From: Modicisalibacter tunisiensis
GTDB lineage: Bacteria; Pseudomonadota; Gammaproteobacteria; Pseudomonadales; Halomonadaceae
NCBI RefSeq assembly: GCF_020148005.1
Contig: NZ_JAGXFD010000001.1
Coordinates: forward strand, 430,549 to 494,548
Direction of reading: 5' to 3'
DNA length: 64,000 nucleotides
Below, one piece after another: positions 16,086-28,742 of the stretch (the stretch's first letter is position 1; every line of letters begins with the position of its first letter). Position numbers and translations under genes: made by a program. Below the pieces are notes generated by a model, which worked only from the letters and a program-made list of their open reading frames with translations, was not told the DNA's origin and did not search any database.

Positions 16086-17534
16086 ATGATGTTGACACGC
16101 CGATCCTTCCTTGCTGCAACGTCTCTGGCAGGAGGTGCTGCGTTGGTAGGCCCATTCGCCTGGCGCCAGGCAATGGCCAACGAGCCCAGTGAGCTGAAAA
16201 TTCCCGAGCTGATTGATGCTCGCGATCACGGCCAATCGATTTCACTGAAGGCGCAACCGGGGAAAACCTCGTTTTATCCTGGTCGAGAAAGCGAGACGCT
16301 TGGCTATAACGGAAGCTATCTTGGCCCGACGCTACGTGTCCATCGTGGCGATGACGTCGAGGTCGCGGTCAGCAATACTCTGGGCGAGGACACCACCGTT
16401 CATTGGCATGGCTTGCTGATTCCCGGCGAGCTGGATGGCGGCCCCCACCAGACCATCGCGAATGGGGCTACCTGGCGGCCGGTACTGCCTATCCGCCAGC
16501 CGGCCGCCACCCTGTGGTACCACTCGCATGCCCATGGCCGCACTGCGGAGCAGGTCTATGCCGGTCTGGCCGGTCTCATGATCGTCACCGATGACGAGGA
16601 AAAGGCCCTGGGGCTTCCCTCGGAATATGGCATCGATGATATCCCCCTGGTACTTCAGGACCGGCAGTTCGAGGAGGGCATCCTCGCGATTCCACAGGGC
16701 ATGATGACGATGATGCATGGGCGTCAAGGCGACACCCTGGTGGTGAATGGAACGGTCAACCCATTCGCCCGTGTTCCTCGCCGACGGGTGCGACTGCGAC
16801 TGCTGAACGGGGCCAATGCAAGGTTCTTCAACCTGTCCTTCTCGGACGGCCGAGCCTTTCACTGGGTGGCGTCCGAAGGTGGCCTGCTTGAGAGCCCCGT
16901 CGAGTTGCGCTCATTACACCTGGCACCGGGCGAACGGGCTGAAATCCTGGTCGACTTCTCCGATGGGCGCCCTGCCACTCTGGAAACCGGACAGAACGCC
17001 AGCACCGCCATGATGCGCATGATGTCCCGCACCGCCGGCGCTGAAAAAGAGGCCGTTGTCAGATTCGCCCCCCAGGGCGCTGAAGCCTCCCCCGTCCAGA
17101 TTCCAGACCAGCTCTCGAGCCATGCACACCTCGAGGCCTCCCAGGCCATCCGGCGGCGCCATTTCGAAATGACCATGGACATGAGACAAATGATGAGCGG
17201 CAGATCGGGAAGTTTCGGCATCAATGGGCGCTCGTTCGACAGGGGGCGGATCGATCAGCGCATCGGCCTCGGCGATGTGGAAATCTGGGAAGTCTCGTCA
17301 GCGATGATGGTGCATCCGTTCCACATCCACGGCGTGCACTTTACCGTGCTGAGCCGAAACGGCTCGCTTCCGGATGTTCGAGACCGGGGCCTCAGGGACA
17401 CCATCGTGGTCCAGGAACCCGTCGAACTGCTCGTGAAATTTACACAGCCGGCGGAAACCCTCCCCTTCATGTATCACTGCCATATCCTCGAGCATGAGGA
17501 TAACGGGATGATGGGGCAGTTCTCCGTGAGTTGA
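16086..17534 (+). CDS. multicopper oxidase (CueO-like), Tat-exported
   Basis: The 482-residue protein has a twin-arginine signal (TRRSFLAATS) and cupredoxin domains with all copper motifs: HWHG near residue 107, WYHSHAHG near 144, HPFHIHGVHF near 412 and HCHILEHEDNGM near 462. Met-rich stretches (MMRMMSR; MTMDMRQMM) resemble the copper-binding inserts of CueO, so oxidation of Cu(I) in the periplasm is likely. AGGAG lies nine bases before the first ATG; a second ATG follows at once. Codon use is visibly less GC-biased than in neighbouring genes (more NNA/NNT codons), hinting at acquisition. No copper ATPase or copper regulator lies adjacent. Confidence 0.9.
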   Translation: MMLTRRSFLAATSLAGGAALVGPFAWRQAMANEPSELKIPELIDARDHGQSISLKAQPGKTSFYPGRESETLGYNGSYLGPTLRVHRGDDVEVAVSNTLGEDTTVHWHGLLIPGELDGGPHQTIANGATWRPVLPIRQPAATLWYHSHAHGRTAEQVYAGLAGLMIVTDDEEKALGLPSEYGIDDIPLVLQDRQFEEGILAIPQGMMTMMHGRQGDTLVVNGTVNPFARVPRRRVRLRLLNGANARFFNLSFSDGRAFHWVASEGGLLESPVELRSLHLAPGERAEILVDFSDGRPATLETGQNASTAMMRMMSRTAGAEKEAVVRFAPQGAEASPVQIPDQLSSHAHLEASQAIRRRHFEMTMDMRQMMSGRSGSFGINGRSFDRGRIDQRIGLGDVEIWEVSSAMMVHPFHIHGVHFTVLSRNGSLPDVRDRGLRDTIVVQEPVELLVKFTQPAETLPFMYHCHILEHEDNGMMGQFSVS

Positions 17535-17647
17535 AGCCGCTCGGGGCCGGCCGTTCAAGACTGGCTGGCCCATGGCTCACGGCAGATAAAGCACCACCGC
17601 CCCGCGTCATGGGCGGGGCGACGGCTCGACAAACACGCGACGGGCCA

Positions 17648-18502
17648 TCAGTGGCGCTTGAGATGCTCGGCGTGATAGCGCAAGTGATCGTCGATGAAGG
17701 TGGCGATGAAGAAGTAGCTGTGGTCGTAACCGGGGTGACGGCGCAGGGTCAGCGGATGGTCGTGCGCCTCGCACACCGCCTCGAGCCGCTCGGGCCGCAG
17801 CTGCTCTTCGAGGAAGCCGTCGGCCTCGCCCTGGTCGATGAACAGCTTCTGGCGCGAGACGCCCTTGGCGACCAGCTCGCAGGCGTCATACTGGGTCCAC
17901 AGGCCGTGATCGTCGCCCAGATAGTTGGCGAACGCCTTCTGTCCCCAGGGCACTACGCTGGGATTGACGATCGGCGCGAAGGCCGACACCGAGGCGAAGC
18001 GCCCCGGCTGACGCAGCGCCAGCACCAGCGCGCCGTGTCCGCCCATCGAATGGCCGCTGATCGCCTCCCGGCCGTTGACCGGGAAGTGCTGGCGCACCAC
18101 CGACGGCAGCTCGTCGTTGACGTAGTCGTACATCCGGTAGTGACGCGACCACGGCTCGCTCTTGGCGTTGACGTAGAAGCCGGCCCCGGAACCGAAGTCA
18201 TAGCTGTCGTGCTCGCCCGGCAGGTCGAGCCCGCGCGGGCTGGTGTCGGGGCAGACGATCGCCAGCCCCAGCTCGGCGGCGAGCCGCTGGGCACCGGCCT
18301 TCTGCATGAAGTTCTCGTCGGTGCAGGTCAGCCCCGACAGCCACCACAGCAGCGGCACCTTGCCCTCCTCCGCCTGGGGCGGCAGGTAGATGGCGAAGAC
18401 CATCTCGCAGTCGAGCGAGCGGGCGTGGTGCTTGTAACGCTTGAGCCAGCCGCCGAAGGACTTGGTGGCGGAAACCAGCTCCAGCGATTCGGACATGGTC
18501 AT
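17648..18502 (-). CDS. fghA: S-formylglutathione hydrolase
   Basis: The 284-residue esterase-D-type alpha/beta hydrolase has nucleophile Ser152 in GHSMGG, and the conserved GLTCTDENF and PDTSPRGLD segments are intact. It splits S-formylglutathione into glutathione and formate, the second step of glutathione-dependent formaldehyde detoxification in the cytoplasm. It lies 53 bp downstream of frmA on the same strand, forming the usual two-gene unit. The start at 18502 has AGGAG just upstream; the next ATG (18496) is an alternative. Confidence 0.95.
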   Translation of the reverse strand: MTMSESLELVSATKSFGGWLKRYKHHARSLDCEMVFAIYLPPQAEEGKVPLLWWLSGLTCTDENFMQKAGAQRLAAELGLAIVCPDTSPRGLDLPGEHDSYDFGSGAGFYVNAKSEPWSRHYRMYDYVNDELPSVVRQHFPVNGREAISGHSMGGHGALVLALRQPGRFASVSAFAPIVNPSVVPWGQKAFANYLGDDHGLWTQYDACELVAKGVSRQKLFIDQGEADGFLEEQLRPERLEAVCEAHDHPLTLRRHPGYDHSYFFIATFIDDHLRYHAEHLKRH

Positions 18503-18555
18503 GCGCTCTCCTCGTGTCGTGGGCGGCGGGCGCATCAGGCACCCGCCGCACGGGC

Positions 18556-19719
<1,164 letters not shown>

Positions 19720-19806
19720 TCATGGACCTTGGGACTCCCAGTCTAGGTACTGCCGGACGCCCGATAAACGTCGCAACCGTCACAAGATTATTGCCAGGGA
19801 GCAACA

Positions 19807-20682
19807 ATGCAGCGCTGGGATCGCATCGAAGCCTTCGTCGAGGTGGTTCGCCAGGGCAGCTTCTCCGCGGCCGCCCGTCATCTCAAGGTCTCCGGCTCCC
19901 ACGTCAGCCGCCTGGTGGCGCAGCTGGAAGGCAGCCTGGAGACCCAGCTGCTCTACCGCACCACGCGGCGACTCAGCCTCACCGACGCCGGCACCCTCTA
20001 CTACGATCGCTGCCGCCACCTGCTCGACGGCTTCCGCGAGGCGGAAACCGCGCTCAACGACTTCCAGGCCCGGCCGCGCGGCACCCTGCGACTGACCAGC
20101 GCCACCACCTTCGGCGAGCGCTACATCGCGCCGCTGGTCAACGACTTCCAGCGCCTGCACCCGCAGCTCGAGGTGCAAATGCACTTCACCAACCGCCAGG
20201 TGGACCTGATCGACGAGGGCTACGACGTGGCGGTCCGGCTGGGCATCCTCAAGGACTCGAGCCTGATCGCCCGGCGGCTCGGCGAGCGCCGCGAATATGT
20301 GGTCGGCTCCCGCGACTACTTCGAGCGCATGCCGCGACCGCACAGCCTGGCCGAGCTGGCCAGCCACAACTGCCTGCTCGGCTCCCGCGACAGCTGGCTG
20401 TTCAGCGTCGACGGGGCGCGCCGCGAGGTGCGGGTCAGCGGCCGCTGGCAGGCCAACTCCGGCCCGGCGCTGCTGGATGCCGCTCTCAAGGGGCTGGGGC
20501 TGGCGCAACTGCCGGAGTATTACGTCGCCCCTCACCTGCGCAGCGGCGAGCTGATCTCGGTGCTCGACCGCCACCAGTTCACCGACACGGCGGTGTGGGC
20601 GGTCTACCCGCGCCACCGGCACCTGTCCGCCAAGGTGCGCCAGTTCGTCGACTTCCTGGTGGAGCGGCTGGCCGCCGACTGA
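19807..20682 (+). CDS. LysR family regulator next to frmA
   Basis: The 291-residue protein has the usual N-terminal winged helix (SFSAAARHLKVSGSHVSRLV, residues 18-37) and a LysR substrate-binding domain from about 88. It is divergent from the frmA-fghA unit, the standard layout for a LysR regulator of the neighbouring operon, so formaldehyde-responsive activation is plausible but not shown. A short GGGAG site precedes the ATG. Confidence 0.88.
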   Translation: MQRWDRIEAFVEVVRQGSFSAAARHLKVSGSHVSRLVAQLEGSLETQLLYRTTRRLSLTDAGTLYYDRCRHLLDGFREAETALNDFQARPRGTLRLTSATTFGERYIAPLVNDFQRLHPQLEVQMHFTNRQVDLIDEGYDVAVRLGILKDSSLIARRLGERREYVVGSRDYFERMPRPHSLAELASHNCLLGSRDSWLFSVDGARREVRVSGRWQANSGPALLDAALKGLGLAQLPEYYVAPHLRSGELISVLDRHQFTDTAVWAVYPRHRHLSAKVRQFVDFLVERLAAD

Positions 20683-20701
20683 CCCACCGGGCCGGTCATT
20701 G

Positions 20702-21490
20702 TCAGGTCTTGAGCGCCGCCGCGCCGTTGGACGGACGCATGGCGGCGGCATCCTCCTCGAGGAAGATCGGTCGCACGCTGTCGTTGAGATAGCAGGCATC
20801 GAATTCGGCGACATTCGCCAGTGCCTCGGGGTCGGGCAACGTCACCTTGTGGCGCTCGCGCAGCACCAGCTCTTCCTCGCGGAAGGCCGAGAAGGTACGA
20901 CTGACATGCACGGCGCTCAGGCCCAGGGTGTCGGCCAGCTGCTCCTGGGACAGCGGCAGACGGAAGCGGCCATCGATGGCGGCGCCGGTCTGGTCGAGAC
21001 GCACGTACATCTCGTAGAGGAAATGCGCCAGCTTCTGGTGGGCGGTGCGACGCGCCAGGTTCACCAACCGTTCGGTGAGCAGCGCCTGCTGGCGGCTCGA
21101 GATCGAGAACAGCACGGCGGTCAGGGTGGTCGACTGGCGAAAAATGTCGAGCAACCGGCGGTGCGGGAAGTGGCAGACGACCCCGTCGTCGATCATCGCG
21201 ACCCCGGCCAGGCGCTGGGAAAAGGCGAATTCGCGCAGGCCGATGATGTCGCCGGGCAAAAAGACCTCGAGGATCTGGCGGCTACCGTCCCCGAGGTTGC
21301 GAAAGGAATACGCCCAGCCGCGACTGACGGTGCAGAACTCGGTGGCCTGTTCGTTCTCCTGCCACAGCACCTCGCCCGCCCGGACGTCCCGCGGGCTTTC
21401 CTCGAGTTCATGAAGCAGCGCCTTGTCCTGCTCCGAGAGCCGGCAGTAGTGGCTGAAATGGCGAATGATACAACTGTCGTGATTAGTCAC
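20702..21490 (-). CDS. Crp/Fnr family transcriptional regulator
   Basis: The 262-residue regulator has a cyclic-nucleotide-type barrel (about 30-140, including LPGDIIGLREFAF) and a C-terminal helix-turn-helix (SQEQLADTLGLSAVHVSR). It lacks the cysteine cluster of FNR, so oxygen sensing by an Fe-S cluster is unlikely. The GTG at 21490 is preferred because GGGAGA lies about ten bases upstream; the longer frame to 21601 encodes a non-conserved Arg/Ala-rich stretch. It converges on the LysR gene and lies downstream of sdaA. Its signal and targets are unknown. Confidence 0.85.
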   Translation of the reverse strand: MTNHDSCIIRHFSHYCRLSEQDKALLHELEESPRDVRAGEVLWQENEQATEFCTVSRGWAYSFRNLGDGSRQILEVFLPGDIIGLREFAFSQRLAGVAMIDDGVVCHFPHRRLLDIFRQSTTLTAVLFSISSRQQALLTERLVNLARRTAHQKLAHFLYEMYVRLDQTGAAIDGRFRLPLSQEQLADTLGLSAVHVSRTFSAFREEELVLRERHKVTLPDPEALANVAEFDACYLNDSVRPIFLEEDAAAMRPSNGAAALKT

Positions 21491-21708
21491 GGTGTTACGC
21501 TCTCCCGTTATCCAGCGTATCGCGGCATGTTCTTCTTGGCGGGCCGGTGCGAGTCGCCCGGCCCGTGCCGTCAGACAGCGCGCCACATGGTGGCCCGTCA
21601 CACCCCGGATCGCCGATAACTCAGGTTATCGTCACCCGAGCGCGATCACGGCAGGGAGAGAGGGCCCGGCAGCCAGTCATTTCTTACTAGCAGCCGAAGC
21701 CCGGGATA

Positions 21709-21738
21709 CGCAAGCGTCGACCAATGGCGACGCTTGCG
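21709..21738. terminator. hairpin downstream of sdaA
   Basis: The perfect 11-bp stem CGCAAGCGTCG/CGACGCTTGCG has an 8-base loop and starts 6 bp after the sdaA stop on the minus strand. It lacks a clear T-run, so it may be an mRNA-stabilising hairpin or a weak terminator. Confidence 0.6.
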
Positions 21739-21743
21739 GCCAT

Positions 21744-23123
21744 TCAGCACTCGATGGCATTGACGGCAAGGCCGCCGCGGGAGGTTTCCTTGTACTTGTC
21801 CTGCATGTCGGCGCCGGTATCGCGCATGGTGCGAATCGCCTTGTCGAGCGAGATGAAGTGCTCGCCGTCACCGCGCAGCGCCATCTGGGCGGCGTTGATC
21901 GCCTTCACCGAGGCGATGGCGTTGCGCTCGATGCAGGGCACCTGCACCAGGCCACCGACGGGATCGCAGGTCAGCCCCAGGTTATGCTCGAGGCCGATCT
22001 CGGCGGCGTTCTCGACCTGGGCGGGCGTGGCCCCCATCACCTCGGCAAGCCCCGCGGCGGCCATGGCGCAGGCCGAGCCGACCTCGCCCTGACAGCCCAC
22101 CTCGGCGCCGGAGATCGAGGCGTTCTTCTTGCACAGGATGCCCACCGCGCCGGCGGCAAGCAGGAAGTCCACCACGTCGCGCTCGCTGGCCCCGCGCTGG
22201 AACTTCATGTAGTAGTGCAGCACGGCCGGAATGATGCCCGCCGCCCCGTTGGTGGGCGCGGTGACCATGCGCCCGCCGGCGGCGTTTTCCTCGTTGACCG
22301 CCAGGGCGAAGACATTGACCCAGTCCATCGCCGAGAAGGTCGAGGCGATCAGGCACGGGTCGTCCTCGGCGGCCAGCAGCCGCTCGTGCAGGCGCTTGGC
22401 GCGACGCTTGACGTTGAGCCCGCCGGGCAGCACGCCCTCGTGGCTCAGGCCGTTGTCGACGCACTCCTGCATCGCTTCCCAGATCGCCCACAGCCCGCCG
22501 CGGATCTCGGCCTCATCGCGCCAGGCGGTCTCGTTGGCCAGCATCAGCTCGCTGATGCGCAGGCCGTGCAGCCGGCACAGCGCCAGCAGCTCGCCGGCGC
22601 TGTTGAAGTCGTAGGGCAGCGGCGTGGTGTCGACATCCAGCTGGCCGTCGCGGGCCTGCTGCTCGTCGATGACGAAGCCACCGCCCACCGAATAGTAGGT
22701 GTTCTGGTACAGCTCGTCGCTGTGGCCGTGAGCGATCAGCCGCATGGCGTTGGGGTGGTGCGGCAGGCTCTCGTCGTGCAGCTGCATGTCGCGCGCCCAG
22801 AGGAAGGCGATGGCCAGCCGACCGTCGAGCATCAGGGTCTGCGCCTCGAGCAGTTCCTCGATGCACGGCGTGATGATCGCCGGATCGATACGGTCGGGAC
22901 GCTCGCCCATCAACCCCATGATCACGGCGCGGTCGGTGCCGTGGCCGATGCCGGTCGCCGACAGCGACCCGAACAGCTGCACCTCGACACGCGCGACGCG
23001 CTCGAGCAGATCCCGGGACCGCAGCGACTCGACGAAGTCATGGGCAGCCTGCATCGGCCCCACGGTGTGCGAACTCGACGGCCCGACGCCGATCTTGAAC
23101 AGGTCGAATACACTGATGGCCAC
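21744..23123 (-). CDS. sdaA: L-serine ammonia-lyase
   Basis: The 459-residue single-chain, iron-sulfur L-serine dehydratase converts L-serine to pyruvate and ammonia. The N-terminal [14 protein letters not shown] block is typical, and the cysteines of the [4Fe-4S] site lie in [17 protein letters not shown] plus [12 protein letters not shown]. The length matches E. coli SdaA/SdaB. It diverges from a LysR regulator at 23268, which probably senses an amino acid and controls it. The hairpin just after its stop separates it from the Crp-type gene downstream. Confidence 0.96.
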   Translation of the reverse strand: MAISVFDLFKIGVGPSSSHTVGPMQAAHDFVESLRSRDLLERVARVEVQLFGSLSATGIGHGTDRAVIMGLMGERPDRIDPAIITPCIEELLEAQTLMLDGRLAIAFLWARDMQLHDESLPHHPNAMRLIAHGHSDELYQNTYYSVGGGFVIDEQQARDGQLDVDTTPLPYDFNSAGELLALCRLHGLRISELMLANETAWRDEAEIRGGLWAIWEAMQECVDNGLSHEGVLPGGLNVKRRAKRLHERLLAAEDDPCLIASTFSAMDWVNVFALAVNEENAAGGRMVTAPTNGAAGIIPAVLHYYMKFQRGASERDVVDFLLAAGAVGILCKKNASISGAEVGCQGEVGSACAMAAAGLAEVMGATPAQVENAAEIGLEHNLGLTCDPVGGLVQVPCIERNAIASVKAINAAQMALRGDGEHFISLDKAIRTMRDTGADMQDKYKETSRGGLAVNAIEC

Positions 23124-23267
23124 GTTGCCTCCCTTGTCGTCGCGACAGTCGGATGAATCAGATTGGCTAAACCCGGTGCCGAAGCACCGCCATTGACTCT
23201 ACGTTGCGCGGCGTTTATACGGAGAGCAACGGAGAATTACTGGCCACCCCTTTAGAATTGCTAAATC

Positions 23268-24203
23268 ATGAGCCGTACCCTCAACGCCCAGACCCATGCC
23301 TGGCTGAAGGTCTTCGCGGTCAGCGCCCGCCATCTGTCCTTCACCCGCGCCGCCGAGGAGCTGCACGTCACCACCGGCGCGGTCAGCCAGCAGATCAAGC
23401 AGCTCGAGGAACGCCTGGGCTTCAAGCTGTTTCGCCGCCTGCCGCGGCGCCTCGAACTCACCGATGAAGGCCGGCGCCTGGCCGGCGTGGTCGACGACGC
23501 CTACCAGGCGGTGGGCCAGGAGGTACGCCGCCTGCGCTCGGGGCTGATGAGCGGCGTGCTGCGCCTGCGCTGCGTGCCCTCCTTCCTGACCAAGTGGCTG
23601 ATGCCGCGCCTGCCACGACTGCAGGCCCGCTTTCCCGACATCGAGATGCACGTCAGCGCCGAGGACAGCAACCTGTCGCTGCGCGACGGCGACTTCGACC
23701 TGGCCATCGACCTCAACGACGGCCACTACCCGGGGCTTTCCATCACCCCGCTGATGGACGAGGTGATCTTCCCGGTCTGCGCACCGGGGCTGATGCGCGG
23801 CCGCCCGCCGCTGCGCCGCGCCGAGGACCTCGCCTGGTACCCGCTGCTGCACGACGTGACCGCCTGGCGGGGCAGCCACGACTACGCCGAGTGGGAGCAC
23901 TACCTCACCGCGATCGCCGCCCCGCACATCAACGTGCGACGCGGCTATACCTTCAACCGCAACCAGCTGACCATGGAGGCCGCCATCAGCGGCATGGGCG
24001 TGGCCATCGCCCGGCGCACCCTGATCACCACCGAGCTCAAGACCGGCGCCCTGATCGCGCCCTTCCCGGAGCAGGTGGCCACCGACAAGCGCTACGGCAT
24101 CGTGCATGCTCCCGGGGCGCTGGACGACCGCCGCCTGCGCGCCGTGCACGACTGGCTGGTCGAGGAGGCCCGGCGCCACCAGGACGCCGTCGGACGCCCA
24201 TGA
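23268..24203 (+). CDS. LysR family regulator (GcvA/DsdC-like) next to sdaA
   Basis: The 311-residue protein has a winged helix (SFTRAAEELHVTTGAVSQQI near residues 24-43) followed by the FRRLPRRLELTDEGRRL linker typical of GcvA/DsdC-type regulators. The effector domain starts around 95. It is divergent from sdaA across 144 bp, suggesting it regulates serine breakdown. A serine or glycine effector is inferred from the family and position. It converges on rpoD, whose terminator overlaps its stop codon. Confidence 0.87.
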   Translation: MSRTLNAQTHAWLKVFAVSARHLSFTRAAEELHVTTGAVSQQIKQLEERLGFKLFRRLPRRLELTDEGRRLAGVVDDAYQAVGQEVRRLRSGLMSGVLRLRCVPSFLTKWLMPRLPRLQARFPDIEMHVSAEDSNLSLRDGDFDLAIDLNDGHYPGLSITPLMDEVIFPVCAPGLMRGRPPLRRAEDLAWYPLLHDVTAWRGSHDYAEWEHYLTAIAAPHINVRRGYTFNRNQLTMEAAISGMGVAIARRTLITTELKTGALIAPFPEQVATDKRYGIVHAPGALDDRRLRAVHDWLVEEARRHQDAVGRP

Positions 24204-24232
24204 AAAACGCCCGCGAGACAGGCTCGCGGGCG
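24203..24232 (-). terminator. rpoD terminator
   Basis: The perfect 10-bp stem CGCCCGCGAG/CTCGCGGGCG is followed on the minus strand by five T residues, 35 bp after the rpoD stop. It abuts the stop codon of the convergent LysR gene. Confidence 0.85.
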
Positions 24233-24266
24233 TCGGGAGAGGCAGCAGCGGCGTTCGCCGCGTGAC

Positions 24267-26129
<1,863 letters not shown>

Positions 26130-26200
26130 AGAAACCCTATATCGACGAAGAAGAATGGAGCACCTGAACGAAAAGGCGGTGAAAATCGAGTAAGCCCGCT

Positions 26201-26206
26201 AGTATA
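26201..26206 (-). promoter_or_regulatory. putative internal rpoD promoter, -10 element
   Basis: TATACT on the minus strand lies 72 bp upstream of the rpoD start in the 232-bp gap after dnaG. The -35 region is weak, so this is only a candidate. It fits the known extra promoters ahead of rpoD in related operons. Confidence 0.4.
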
Positions 26207-26361
26207 GCGGATTAGCGCCCTGCCCTGCCACTTTTTCTATTTGCGCCGCATTTCAGGTGTGTTAGTTTGTCCGGTTACGTTGCCGTTCGCTTTTCCCTTA
26301 GATGGGGGAAGCGGGCAATAATTCAACCCCCGCCCGCTCGACCGTCGCGCCCGCGACCGGC

Positions 26362-28179
26362 TCACCGGTTGAGCGACATCAGCAGCTCCATGAGCCGCTG
26401 CTTCTCTTCCCGGGACAATCGCTCGCCGCCACGCTCCTTGGCCAGCAACGCCGCGTACTCGCTTTCCGGCGTCTGCCGCGAGCGTCGCCGCCGAAAGTGG
26501 GCGACCAGCCCGTCGATCTCGGTGGCGCGCGCGCTGCGCGGGATCAGCAGCTCGCGACGCGCCAGCGCCTCCAGCCGCTGGCCCTCCCGCGTGCCGTGGA
26601 AGTGCGCCAGCAGCACCTGAGGGCTGCGATAACGCCCGGCGCGGAGCAGCTCGATCACCTCGCGGCACAGGGCGCCGTCGCCGTCGCCCTCGGTGCACCA
26701 GTCGAGCTCGTCCGGCAGGCGCTCGACCAGCGTCGGCTCGTGCACCAGCAACTGCAGTACCCGGTCGAGCATCGACAGCGCCCCGGCCAGCCGCGGCCCG
26801 GGCTGCGACACCGGCGCCATCGGCCCCGTCGCCGGCTCGGCGGGCTCGCCCGCCGCCTCGGCAGCGCCCGCCGGCGCGTCCGCCATCAGCGCCGTGAAGC
26901 GCGCCTGCTCGATGCCGGTACGCTTCGACAGCTCGCCGAGCAGCAGCGACTTCAGCACGCCCTCCGGAAGCCGCTTCAGCGCCGCCAGCACCGTACTGGC
27001 GAAACGCTCGCGTTCCTCGATGCGCTGCAGGTCGCGTCCCTCGGCCGCCTGCTCGAACAGGAACTCCGACAGCGGCATGGCACAGGTGATGCGATCGCGG
27101 AACGCCTGCGTCCCCTCGCGTCGCACCAGGCTGTCGGGGTCCTCGCCGTCGGGCAGGAACAAAAAGCGCACCTGGCGACCGTCGATCATCTGCGGCAGCA
27201 CCGCCTCCAGCGCGCGGCGCGCGGCCTGGCGCCCGGCGGCATCGCCGTCGAAGCAGAACACCACCTCGCCGACCAGCCGGAACAGCCGCTGCACATGCTC
27301 CTCGGTGACCGAGGTGCCGAGCGTGGCGCAGGCGTTGCGAATGTCGAACTGCGCCAGCGCCACCACGTCCATGTAGCCTTCCACCACCAGCAGTCGCTCG
27401 AGCCGGCGATTGGCCTGACGCGCCTCGTGAAGGCCGTAGAGCTCGCGCCCCTTGTGGAAGACCGGGGTCTCCGGCGAGTTGAGGTACTTGGGCTTGGCGT
27501 CGCCCAGCACGCGCCCGCCGAACCCCAGGGTGCGCCCCTTCCAGTCACGGATCGGGAACATCACCCGGTCGCGGAAGCGATCATAGACGCGCCCGCTGTC
27601 CTCGCGCTGCACCAGCAGACCGTACTCGACCTGCACGGCGTCATTGATGCCCTGGTCGTGAAGGTGACGCCGCAGCGCCTCCCAGCCGTCGGGCGCGTAG
27701 CCGATGGCGAAGTCGCGCAGCACGTCGGGCGACAGCCCGCGTCGCTCGAGATACTCGCGCCCGGCTCGCCCCTCGCTCATGGTCAACCGCTCGCGAAAGA
27801 AGCGCGTCGCCAGTTCCAGCAGATTGACCCCTTCTCGGCGCTGGCGTTCCCGCGCCTGGGCGCGCGGATCATCCTGCCCCTCGCGCGGCACCTCCAGCCC
27901 CAGGCGCGAGGCCAGCTGCTCGACCGCCTCGGGAAAGCGCAGGTTGTCGTATTCCATCAGAAAGCGTAGCGCATTGCCGTGCGCGCCACAGCCGAAGCAA
28001 TGGTAGAACTGCTTGTCCTGACTGACGGTGAACGAGGGCGACTTTTCCTGATGGAAGGGGCAGAGCCCGGCGTGGTTGCGGCCCGCCTTCTTCAGCTGGA
28101 CGCGTTCGCCCACCACGTCGACGATATCGACGCGTGCCAGCAGGTCATCGAGAAAGCGCTGCGGAATGGGTCCGGCCAT
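26362..28179 (-). CDS. dnaG: DNA primase
   Basis: The 605-residue primase lays down RNA primers at the replication fork. The N-terminal CHC2 zinc ribbon uses Cys40, His43, Cys61 and Cys64. The catalytic Toprim core includes VVEGYMDVVAL and CFDGDAAGRQAARRAL, and the C-terminal helical domain binds DnaB. A Pro/Ala/Gly linker of about 40 residues (around 445-480) precedes the DnaB-binding part. The start at 28179 (MAGPIPQRFLDDLL) matches the family; the open frame to 28263 runs into the upstream terminator. It is the middle gene of the macromolecular synthesis operon. Confidence 0.97.
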   Translation of the reverse strand: MAGPIPQRFLDDLLARVDIVDVVGERVQLKKAGRNHAGLCPFHQEKSPSFTVSQDKQFYHCFGCGAHGNALRFLMEYDNLRFPEAVEQLASRLGLEVPREGQDDPRAQARERQRREGVNLLELATRFFRERLTMSEGRAGREYLERRGLSPDVLRDFAIGYAPDGWEALRRHLHDQGINDAVQVEYGLLVQREDSGRVYDRFRDRVMFPIRDWKGRTLGFGGRVLGDAKPKYLNSPETPVFHKGRELYGLHEARQANRRLERLLVVEGYMDVVALAQFDIRNACATLGTSVTEEHVQRLFRLVGEVVFCFDGDAAGRQAARRALEAVLPQMIDGRQVRFLFLPDGEDPDSLVRREGTQAFRDRITCAMPLSEFLFEQAAEGRDLQRIEERERFASTVLAALKRLPEGVLKSLLLGELSKRTGIEQARFTALMADAPAGAAEAAGEPAEPATGPMAPVSQPGPRLAGALSMLDRVLQLLVHEPTLVERLPDELDWCTEGDGDGALCREVIELLRAGRYRSPQVLLAHFHGTREGQRLEALARRELLIPRSARATEIDGLVAHFRRRRSRQTPESEYAALLAKERGGERLSREEKQRLMELLMSLNR

Positions 28180-28253
28180 GCTCGAACTCTGTGTGGAGAC
28201 GATGCCGTCACGGTTCCTGGCCGTCCGGGACGCATGCCGCCCCGGGGCGGACA

Positions 28254-28285
28254 CAAAAAACAAACGGCCGCCGAGGCGGCGGCCG
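28254..28285 (-). terminator. terminator between rpsU and dnaG
   Basis: The perfect 9-bp GC stem CGGCCGCCG/CGGCGGCCG with a 3-base loop is followed on the minus strand by GTTTGTTTTTTG. It should stop most transcripts after rpsU and keep primase expression low, as the T1 terminator does in the E. coli operon. Confidence 0.85.
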
Positions 28286-28324
28286 CTTGGAGTCCCTCTG
28301 AGGCAGCAACTGCCTCAAGTACGA

Positions 28325-28540
28325 TCAGTACAGCCGTTCGAAACGCTTGCGCTCACGCTGCAGCTTCTTGGCGTGACGCTTCACGGCCGCTGCCGCCTTG
28401 CGCTTGCGAACCGCAGTCGGCTTCTCGTAGCTCTCGCGACGACGCACTTCGGACAGAACGCCGGCTTTCTCGCAGGAACGCTTGAAGCGACGCAGAGCGA
28501 CGTCGAACGGCTCGTTATCACGTACTTTGACAGAAGGCAT
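28325..28540 (-). CDS. rpsU: 30S ribosomal protein S21
   Basis: The very basic 71-residue protein ([20 protein letters not shown] start, ERKRFERLY end) is identical in layout to bacterial S21, which helps base-pairing of mRNA leaders with 16S rRNA in the 30S subunit. AGGTGA precedes the ATG by seven bases. It is the first gene of the rpsU-dnaG-rpoD operon, with a recognisable promoter at 28692-28720 and a leader of roughly 140 nt. The frame is open much further upstream, but that sequence is not conserved. Confidence 0.98.
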   Translation of the reverse strand: MPSVKVRDNEPFDVALRRFKRSCEKAGVLSEVRRRESYEKPTAVRKRKAAAAVKRHAKKLQRERKRFERLY

Positions 28541-28615
28541 TAAGCACTCACCTACCTTGGAATCATGAGTTCGGTTTGAACGCACGCCCCATGTCTGACG
28601 CATTCCGTGGCGATG

Positions 28616-28640
28616 CGTGCCAGGCATGAAAGCTGGCACG
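28616..28640 (-). other. hairpin in the rpsU leader
   Basis: The 8-bp stem CGTGCCAG/CTGGCACG with a 9-base loop lies between the putative promoter and the rpsU start. It may influence translation or stability of the message. It has no T-run. Confidence 0.45.
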
Positions 28641-28691
28641 ACCGGCGATCGTCGGGAATCGGGCGCACGACCCAGTCTTGCAGAGTCGGGT

Positions 28692-28720
28692 ATTTTAGTG
28701 ACGAACCGCCAGCTTTGCAA
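28692..28720 (-). promoter_or_regulatory. sigma-70 promoter of the rpsU-dnaG-rpoD operon
   Basis: On the minus strand TTGCAA and TAAAAT are separated by exactly 17 bp, about 150 bp upstream of rpsU. This is the best promoter match I found in the window. The dispersed repeat copy B starts only 22 bp upstream of its -35. Confidence 0.65.
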
Positions 28721-28742
28721 ACCTCGCCGCTCGCGCCCCAGA

